Shown one piece after another: positions 19,701 through 27,100 of a stretch of 64,000 nucleotides of DNA (the first letter of the stretch is position 1; the number at the start of each line of letters is the position of its first letter). The stretch spans positions 186,001 through 250,000 of the forward strand of contig NZNV01000010.1 in assembly GCA_002695025.1 (NCBI GenBank), read 5' to 3'. The stretch is from Owenweeksia sp. (lineage in GTDB: Bacteria; Bacteroidota; Bacteroidia; Flavobacteriales; Schleiferiaceae). The position numbers and the translations under genes were made by a program. Under the pieces are notes generated by a model. It saw nothing but the letters and a program-made list of their open reading frames with translations, had not been told where the DNA came from and did not search any database.

Positions 19701-21055
19701 CGCTGATCCAGGAACGGGAAAGTCTGCACATTTCAGATGACACCCAGCGCATAGCCATGGTAGATACCCTTACCGTAAAAGGTGGGGAAGCCATTGCCCT
19801 GGACATGCAACCGTCCTTAAGACGTTACCAGCTCTCCAATCACCTCGGTTCATCGGCTATTGAGTTGGATGAAGCAGCCCGGGTCATCTCGTATGAAGAG
19901 TACTACCCCTACGGTTCCAGCAGCTATCAGGCGGTGGACAAAGACCGGGGAGTACCGCGAAAACGCTACCGCTACACAGGCATGGAGCGTGATGAAGAAA
20001 GCAGCCTGAACTACCACTCGGCCCGTTACTATGCCCCCTGGCTATGCCGCTGGCTCAAGCCCGACCCGGCCGGTACCGTTGACGGATTGAATGTATACCG
20101 CTATGTAAACGGAAATCCGGTAAGAAAAGTAGATTTTAATGGAACAAAAGGTGAGTATTTTTTTGATGCCAATATTCCGGATTATGACGACAAAATGGTG
20201 TTTAATAAAAAAACTAAAAAAGAGGTCAGAAGAGGAAGGCTTGGCTTTAAAACAATTGATCGTTTTTTGGAAAATCGACCAGAAAGAATTAAGACTATAC
20301 ATGAAATTGCCAAACGTGTAAACATTGACCCTGGACTGCTAACGGTCATTACAGTCTCAGAAACAAGATCATTCAATATCTTTTTTAACAAAGGCCAAGT
20401 TTTATCTTTTTCAAACGCTGGCCTAGATGACTTCTTATCGACAGATAAAAGTGGAAAGCCTAGAAGCGGAATGCGGGTTCGTTATGAAATGAAAAAAGCG
20501 ATCCCCGAATGGAAACAGATTAGCAGGGGGATTTGCAGGGAGTGTACATTTTCTGATTTCAGAGGAAATAAATACAAGGGATATAGAATGGTCCCCAATG
20601 AAAAGAAGAGACTGGTTCCTGATTTTTATTTTCAAACAGGTTCTATAGCTCTTCTGGCCATTGCTGCCGAAATTAAAGTGAGAGAAATCAACCTTAGAAA
20701 AATAAACCCGGAAGCCTTTGATCAATTGCCAATTGAAACTCAGTTCTTTTTAGTCAGACTTTCATTTAATGCCGGGCATAAGACAGCCAATGCAGAATTT
20801 GAAAAGTACTTAACGACAGGAGATAGTCCTCTTATTTTAAACGGGTTTTATAAAAAAATTGGTCCGCGCAGAATCGCTACAATTAGAGCATCTCAAGCAA
20901 TTCGAATCTCACAGAAATTCTTCCCCGACTTTTATGACAATCCAGACCACTTCCATAGTCTTCGTGCAAAAGCAATATTGGAATCAAAACCTGAAGTTTT
21001 AAAAATGATACGGGAAACTGTAAAAACATTGACCTCCAAAGAACTTCCTTATTGA
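13745..21055 (+). CDS. Fused TcB-TcC component of an ABC (Tc) toxin with variable C-terminal effector
   Basis: Forms the hollow cocoon that holds and delivers an effector. Domains in order: SpvB-like N-terminus (about 15-330; LGWNLTVPSI); FG-GAP/VCBS repeats (about 395-665; DLDGDGRKE, DLNGDGYAD, DMSGDGLTD, DIDGTGTTD); TcdB midN (about 700-790; GFGRVDQID) and midC (about 820-965); RHS/YD repeats (about 1270-2070); RHS core from about 2074 (RYRYTGMERDEES, HSARYYAP) with DPAGTVDG (D2107, D2113) and NPVRKVDFNG, ending at G2133. Residues 2134-2436 are the variable cargo. In other Tc toxins the core cleaves off this tail by an aspartyl-protease activity. At 2436 residues it equals a usual TcB plus TcC, so the two are fused. 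No signal peptide is seen, as is usual for Tc proteins. Confidence 0.9.
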   Translation: MNNAPIKDQKSLLPALELPKGGGAINSIGEKFSVNTLTGTGTASIPVPLSPGRNNFSPALQLQYDSGNGNSPFGLGWNLTVPSISRKTARGLPQYQDTEDADTFVLSGAEDLVPFLDDSSHWEPKTDQNGPYIVHHYRPRTEGSFSKIEKWVHRENPAEVFWKTTSPENISSYYGKTEASRVSDPDHPSRVFQWLLCESRDNRGNTIHYQYQQEDQENIDSAQSSEYHRTEKGKAFNQKYLKRVCYGNRQPNEADNWHFQLVLDYGDHHPEDPALEADRSWSCRQDPFSSYRSGFEIRTYRLCKRLLLFHQFDELNNGNPTLVRSTTLTYDENPIATTLTEAWQTGYIREGENQSEKSTPPVRFGYTAPIVGQQVQSLPKESLAQLPQGLGGPYQFVDLEGDALSGILTKQGGGWYYKTNEGEGIFSNARSLPLQPSLGNRSLPQIQDLDGDGRKELVVLEEQVSGFYNYRDLQWEPFTPFETMPNINWQDPNLKLIDLNGDGYADILITEDNLLRWFPSKAKKGYKNSRTVQKALEEQDGPALVFADANQSIYLADMSGDGLTDIVRVRNQDIAYWPNLGYGRFGAKVSMGHAPCLDHPDQFNQQNIRLADIDGTGTTDLLYFGSEGACFWINQAGNSWSEPHTLDQFPATNQLTNVQLADLLGNGTPCLVWSSLLPADAGNPIKYIDLMEASAEKPLGKPYLLNTIDNGMGKADLLHYAPSTKHYLADKKAGTPWVTKLHFPVYVVEKVETIDQISGSRLSVTYQYHHGYFDPYEREFRGFGRVDQIDTESFEEFERNNPDEEQQTHFSPPILTKTWFHTGAYVEEKRIDEHFRQEYFTDEAPLSDNRMELYDETDFDTRREAHRAMRGQMLRQEVYALDAQENKSTNPYTVTSNVFTVRQIQPRQKDQAGVYLPIPNESIAFHYERNPEDPRVSHSITLETDRYGSPVWTAQVVYPRKINNRDHIEAEQLLLHIVMSESEMLHMDEAADHYLLGIPLSSKSFECTGITPLKNYFTREELRQKLAEVHEIPFHSEADGSPQKRLLSWNRNYYWQTDLSAALPLGEAAWPLLPHHAEAAVFTPELLQSVYGERMEDETITSRGGYHLRDGYWWNPGVVAHYQYHDIVGEGDLRERENPFLLVVETQEPFEVDPNLRDRVFYDRYQLFPIEAENKEGLSSQAVIDYRTLSIQRLTDVNENVSEALTDAMGMVVAATTYGTEEDEDGNVFTNGDLPIADYRPTVLSGIPEVVDNPHRFLQGASTFFYYDLHAWKDRKEPTQSISLTRETHARELPEGSETEIQIALSYSDGFGRELQKKIKVEAGLAYLSDEAGSLVTDAEGKVVQEEVEDRWLSSGRTIYNNKQKPIKQYEPFYSNTHRYLSEESAMRIGISPLIHYDPLMRVIKTVTPAGFVSRVEFTPWEQRSYDLNDALFDSSLHESVSNNLPLSEVERMSYDQALPHANTPQISILDSLGRAFKTMATDGRGETFTTTTGLNISGQPLTQTDPRQYDLNNTPERANQAIHNFTYVYDMSGTPLYTRSIDAGENRVFINVSGQPVYTWTARGYKNTVVYDALNRPTEHWVEGEGLNGPQLIERSVYAAPDSLPSQNLRGHLLTHYDQSGKKTILRVGFKGEVTASAQQFISIFDPAQADALRDDLGEMWNWDLHNDDALEEEVFQNSAKSNALGQLIHTVEADGSVHRPRFNHSGQLKGMAVKLNGAADFEDFVKNIRYNEKGQRASILYGNDVTTTYTYEPETYRLKTLQSHRNQAPKPLQDLSFIYDPVGNIIRISDAAQQTIYFNNQVVEAVNAYTYDAFYQLRSATGREHIGQNGQTSAMDQVNGIKVLPHKGDGGAMRSYTRTYDYDKAGNMLTSVHQLIGEAGYTRHFEYDTTSNRLLRSGIGQEVNWQNFRYDAAGNIQDMAHLDAMHWSPNNELQQIHNADLSAFYEYDSSGERSRKIVKKGNRKVEVRYYLGATEVYREYNNGTLIQERESLHISDDTQRIAMVDTLTVKGGEAIALDMQPSLRRYQLSNHLGSSAIELDEAARVISYEEYYPYGSSSYQAVDKDRGVPRKRYRYTGMERDEESSLNYHSARYYAPWLCRWLKPDPAGTVDGLNVYRYVNGNPVRKVDFNGTKGEYFFDANIPDYDDKMVFNKKTKKEVRRGRLGFKTIDRFLENRPERIKTIHEIAKRVNIDPGLLTVITVSETRSFNIFFNKGQVLSFSNAGLDDFLSTDKSGKPRSGMRVRYEMKKAIPEWKQISRGICRECTFSDFRGNKYKGYRMVPNEKKRLVPDFYFQTGSIALLAIAAEIKVREINLRKINPEAFDQLPIETQFFLVRLSFNAGHKTANAEFEKYLTTGDSPLILNGFYKKIGPRRIATIRASQAIRISQKFFPDFYDNPDHFHSLRAKAILESKPEVLKMIRETVKTLTSKELPY
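20144..21055 (+). other. Variable C-terminal effector region of TcB-TcC, tentatively lysozyme-like
   Basis: This is the ~300-residue tail after the RHS core. It is clearly more AT-rich than the preceding RHS repeats, with AAA/ATT/TTT codons replacing the gene's usual GC-ending ones, and the break falls at the core boundary. The segment IAKRVNIDPGLLTVITVSE places a Glu at the end of a helix; later come QTGSIALLAIAAEIK and FFLVRLSFNAGH. This order resembles lysozyme/SLT transglycosylase folds (catalytic Glu, then a helix, then an AxYNAG-like motif). The match is by eye and weak; two Cys (CREC) could bind metal or form a disulfide. The alternative is an effector family unknown to me. Confidence 0.4.
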
Positions 21056-21111
21056 GGTTTTTAAAACCAATAAATAATTACTAGTCAACAAACCAATTAA
21101 AACCCTTAAAA

Positions 21112-24100
21112 ATGAAAACTCTACACGGAAAGATCACCACCACCAGCGGGCTAAGTGCCCCGGGCCTGGAAGTAAAAGTATACCACAAAACCCTGCAGAA
21201 AGACGAACTGCTGGCTTCCACTACCACCAACCTTCAGGGCGACTACCAGCTGGAATATCCGGCTGCCGAGCCTAACAACATCCTACTACGGGTATTTAAC
21301 CCCAAAGGAACCAAGGCCATCGCCACTTCGGAGGTGATCCTGCGAGCTTTGGAAAAAGAACATCTGAACCTGCAGGTTGAGGATGAGAATTACAAAGGCA
21401 AAAGCCTGCTGGAAACCATTGAAACCCACATTTCCACACACCTGGGGAACACCCCAATAGCAAAGCTTAACGATAAAGAGCTGGAACTGCTGGCGGTGGA
21501 GAGTGGCCTCTCCCCGAAACACCTTAAAATGTACCAGCAAGCCGTACAGCAAGAAACGGCACAGTCCTATTCCACCGCTTTATTGTTTGCCCTGGCCTAT
21601 GAAGGGAAAAATATGGAAGACGGCCTGGCAGAGATTTCGGAAGGCCAGCTCAAACACACCATAGCGCGTGGCCTGGAAGAACACATTCTCCCGCTTTCAC
21701 TGCAGGATGAGCTCATGGCAGAGGTGGCCAACCATCGTAAAAACAGTATTGAATACCAGCTTTCAAAAAGTGATTTTGCCTCTGAAGTTCCTGTAAAGGA
21801 TGTATGGGCCCTGGCTAAACCCAGCCCCGACCAACTGGAGAGCCTGGGTAATATGATGGCTGCCAACAGCCCGGATTTCTGGGAGCAGGTAGCCGCTGAC
21901 AAAGAGCTGGCTCCCCTGGCAACTGACCTGAAAAAGCTGACCCAATACAACAACCTTACCTTCGGGAACCTGCCGCTTATCCAGGCCATATACGACCGCC
22001 CGGATGTGGATTCGCTGGAAGACCTGGCCGGCTGGACAGAAGCAGAATGGTCCGGTCTGATTGATAAAGACACTATTCCGGCCGAGATTGAGGCTCCTTC
22101 TGAAGACCGGGTAATCTCCTACGCCCGGAGCATGAAACGTATGGTAGACTACCTCCACCCCAACAAAGCCATTGCCGTATCACTAACCAAGGAAGCTGAA
22201 CTTACGGCCGGATTAAGAGCTGATTACGAAACCTTTTTTCAGAATAACCCGAAGCTCGATTTTAATACCGTAAACCTGGACCGTTATCTTTCCAATAACC
22301 CGGACACCTTTAAAGATGTGGATAAGGTAGATGAACTCCGGGCCGACCTGGAGCAAACCATTCGCCTGGCAAGGTTTACTCCGGAGGTGGATAAGTATGA
22401 GCATATGGCCCGGCTGAAAAAAATGAAGGTTACCAAAGCCGGTGATGTAACGGACCGTGGCAAGGCCGCTTTTGTAAAAGAATATGAAAATGAAGGGGGA
22501 AGCGAAATAGAAGGACTCAACAATTTTTACGGAGCCGCCCACCGGCAGGCACAGGTAGAAATGCTGGGTATGAAATACCTCTCGGATCTGGATGTAGGCT
22601 ATTATGTATTGAACAGCGGCATAAAGGATGACCCAAACTGGAAAAACCTCTTTGGCTCCGAAGACCACTGTGGCTGTCAGCATTGCAAATCGGTGTACAG
22701 CCCCGCGGCTTACCTGGCCGATTGCCTTCACTTTTTAGAAAAGAACGATGCTTTTGACGAACTGAACCGCAGAAGACCGGACATTCAACATTTGCTCTTA
22801 AACTGTGAAAATGCCAATACGGCTATGCCTTACATTGACCTGGTAAACGAAGTGCTGGAAGCAGCTGTAGAAGGTGAGCATAATACCGCAAAGCAAACCA
22901 CCTTATCTACCCGTGAATTGGTGGCCAACCCGGAACATACCCGGTCCCAGGCCTATGAAACCCTCAAAACAGCTATTTACCCCTGGAAGGCTTCCTTTGA
23001 CCTTGATAACCGCTTAGGCCATATTTACCTGAAACACCTCGGGGTACAGCCTCACCGCCTGATCGAACTTTTTGGCACCCAAGCCGAAGGGCTGGAAAAG
23101 GAAAGGACTAAAGCCATACTGGGCCTCAATGAAACGGACTGGACGCTTCTATTGGCTGATGAATATGAAGCCAATGAAGAAGACTACTGGGGTCTTAAGA
23201 ACGGGGAATCCATTGATAATACAGCCGGTATCCGTTTTTTCCTGGACAAATCACAACTCGATCTTGATCAACTAACGGAATTAACCAAATCGCGCTTTGT
23301 TAACCAGGGAGGCCATATCTCCCTGAACTACGAAGACCCCTGTTCACTGGATAATGCGGAGATACTAAACCTGGACAGTGATAAGCGCAAACGCATCACT
23401 CAACTCATTCGTCTGCAGGAAAAGCTGGGGGTTAGCATCCGCACCATGGACCATCTTCTGTACGCCCTGGGCGAGCACCACATTGATGAAACGGTGCTTT
23501 CCGAACTGGCGCAGCTGGTTCTTTGGCAACAACGTTTCGGTCTTTCCTACGAGGAACTCATTGGCTGGGTAGATATCCTTCCCACCAAAAGCCTGCGTGA
23601 CAAAAAAAACCACCGGGAACTCTATGAAAAGATATTCCTATCACAGTTTGAAGATTTCGAAATACTTCATGAAAACTCCTATAAGGATATCCGCTTCCTG
23701 TTTGAGCCCGGCAATGATGAAGAATACTCTCTGAACGGTGCCGGAGAAACTTCGGTAATGATCCGCAATTACGTTGCAGGTGCCCTGCAACTGACCACCG
23801 CAGAATTATCGGCCCTGATCGATCACCTTGGCCTTGGAGTACTTTCTCCTGAAAGCCTTTCCGCACTTTACCGTTATGCATCGCTATCGCGTACGCTTAA
23901 GGTATCTATCCATGACCTGATCACACTTCAGCAAATCTTTCTACCGGATACAGAAAACGCCATGCAAGAGGTGTTAGCTACTGTAGAGTTGATAGACGAG
24001 GTACGGGAAACCGGGTTTAGGGTAGCGGAGGTGCTGTACCTGTTTGGCAAAAATCCGGAAGGAGAGCTACACGAAAACCGGAAGATTGAGATCCTGCAGG

Positions 24101-27100
24101 AGATCCGGGAAGCACTCTGGAAGTTTGACCACCAGGGTGAGGAAAATGGCCAGGGAGAAAATCAACTCTCCCCGATCACTATTGAAGACCTGATCTTTGA
24201 AAAATTAAGTGTAGCCTTTGACCTGAACCGGAATGTGGTGCGTGACTTGTTGGCTCGTGCCGATGAGGGAGGGTCTTACCTGGAGCACTTACATGAAGAA
24301 AGTAAGAAGCCTTACTTGAACTTCTTTATGGATAATACCTTCCGGGGGCGGAATTTGGATGCAGGGTTGCCGGTGCCACAGGTAGAGCCCGGGCAGTTTC
24401 CTCAACTAGAGACCTTGCTGGACTTACTGAACCGCATCGCACTGATCCTGGACAAATTCAATGGAAAGGAAGCTCATTACGAGTCTTTAATTTCCCCGGA
24501 AGGGAAGGCAAACTGGATTGACCTGAATGCCTTTCAAAAAGCAGGAGACTTTCCCAGTCTGCCGGGTGATTTCATCCGCCTGATGAACATCAGCAGGGTT
24601 ATTAAAGCTACTCCGGATACGGACACCAACATCTTTGAAATACTGACTACTCCTCCTGCACAGCTTGAGGAGTGGAAAGAGAAAGTGGCTCAGTTATTTG
24701 ACCGGGAAGACCTGAGTTCGCAACTGGAGCTGATGGAGATCGATGACTTTTCAGATCCGGAAAGCTACCTGCGGATAAAAGAAGCGCTGGAGCTGGAAGA
24801 ACACCTGGGCTTTTCGTTAAGTGAATATTCCAATGCAAACGGATTCTCCTGGGCCACGGCTGACCTCAGCCATCGCCAGGTAAATGAGATCATACAAGTG
24901 GCCAAAGCCAAATACGGGGATGAGCGCTGGCAAACCGTTACCCGTCAATTGCGGGATCAGGTGCGCGAAGAGCAGCGGGATGCCCTGTTGAGCTACGCCA
25001 CCGCACATCTGATAAACCAGGATAACCTGGAGCGCTTAAGTACGCCTGAGCATCTCTACGCCTACTTCCTCATTGATACCGAAATGAGTGCCTGCACCAT
25101 AACTTCACGCCTGAAGCTGGCCATCAGCTCCGTACAGTTGTACGTACAACGCTGCCTGATGAACCTGGAAGCCAAAGTAGACCTCTCTGCTATCAATGAA
25201 CTGGAGCAAAAGGAATGGCAGGAATGGGCATGGCGCAAGAACTACCGCGTATGGGAAGCCAACCGCAAAGTATTCCTTTACCCGGAAAACTGGCTGGAAC
25301 CGGAATGGCGGGACGATAAAACGCCCTTTTTTGAAGAACTGGAAGCTCAGCTGCTGCAGAACGAGATCGGTACCGAGCAGGCTGAAAAAGCCTACCTGGA
25401 CTATTTACTGAAGCTGGAGGCTGTTTCCAATATGGAGATCATGGCCATTTGTGAGGCGGAAACGGTAGCCAATGTGGTTAGCGGCTACTATATTTTTGGC
25501 CGTACCTACGGAGAACCAAAGGAGTTATATTTCAGGAAGTACACCATACGTACCGGCTCTTTTTCCGCCTGGGAAAGGATAGAGGTAGGTTTTGAGGGAG
25601 ATCACCTGCTCCCCGCCATGCATAAAGGAAAATTGCACCTTTTCTGGCCCGTGCTGGAGGAAAAGACTGAGCCTCAGAATCCTGACCAAGAAGGTCGATA
25701 CGATGCTTCAACCCCCAATAGATCGGTTAAAATAGCCTGGTGTAGCTTCTACAACCGAAAATGGAGTGGTAAAAAAGTGACAAATGAATATATAGAATCC
25801 AATAGTGAAACTATCTATCTTAAATATGAAAATGACCGGGTTATACTATATAAAAATGGTAGAACGGCTGAACTTAATTTCTATTTTGGGCCAGGCGCTC
25901 CTAATCTGTCGGCTCATTTTGGGAATGAGGATCTTCAAACAGAACTCGTTCACCTTGGCGCTTTCAATTTTTCAAGCTCCAAAATAACCACTTCACCCCC
26001 TAATGAGGATTTTGATTTGAGAATCAGTCAATCTTTCCTACAGTTTAAAAGTAATGGTATAAATGATGACGCCAAATTAAGGGCCTTGTCGGTAGAGAAT
26101 CAAAAACTACAAGTTACCCCTGGCTTTGAGAAGCTATATTATAGGGGAGAGTGGTTTATCAATAATCTCCATCCTCACACTACGTTAATCTCTTCTTCAG
26201 ATATTACTTATCCATCTGTAGGTATTTTTCCTTTCATTGTGCAAAATAAACGGATAAGTGTTTTGTTTAAAGATGGTAAAATCATTCCTCTTCAAAACAC
26301 ACTTTATCCATTACTAAGAAGCAGAATTAACTCAACTGGACTGTCGTCTTCTATTCCCCATTCAGAATGGCAATCTTTTCAAGAGGATTCATTTGTCATA
26401 TCAGAATATATTTCTATTAATTCTGATTTTGTGCTAAATGTGACGATCTTAAATAATTCTATTCCATTCTATAGCTCTCCCGCCTTCTCGCAATACCACT
26501 GGGAACTCTTCTTCCACATACCCATGCACGTGGCCAACCGCCTGCGGCAGGATCAAAAGTTTGAGGAAGCTCTGGAGTGGTTCCACCACGTATTTAACCC
26601 TACCAGCAGCGAAGCGGCTGACAGCCCGGAAAAATTCTGGCGTTTCCTTCCCTTCCGTGAGTTTGTGAGCACTACAGACGGAAGCCCGAACAGCATCCGT
26701 GAACTGATGAACCTCTTGAATGCTGAAGAAGATCAAGAGGGTATACAGGAATTTGAACGCCAGGTTCGGGAATGGGAACAAAACCCTTTTAGTCCGCATA
26801 CCGTGGCCCGGAGCCGGATCATTGCCTATATGAAGTGGGTTGTAATGCGCTATGTGGATACCCTGGTGGAATGGGCCGATCAACTCTTCCGCAGAGACAG
26901 CATTGAAAGCCTGAACGAAGCCACGCAGCTGTATATGCTGGCCTGGAACATTCTGGGGCAGGAACCCCGTAAGCTCAACGGACAGGAGCGGGACGATAAG
27001 ACTTATGTGCAATTGAAACAAGCCGGGCTGGATGAGTTCTCGAACGCTATGGTAGAACTGGAAACGTCTTTGGCCAAAGAGGCCGCCATGACGAGTCCCT

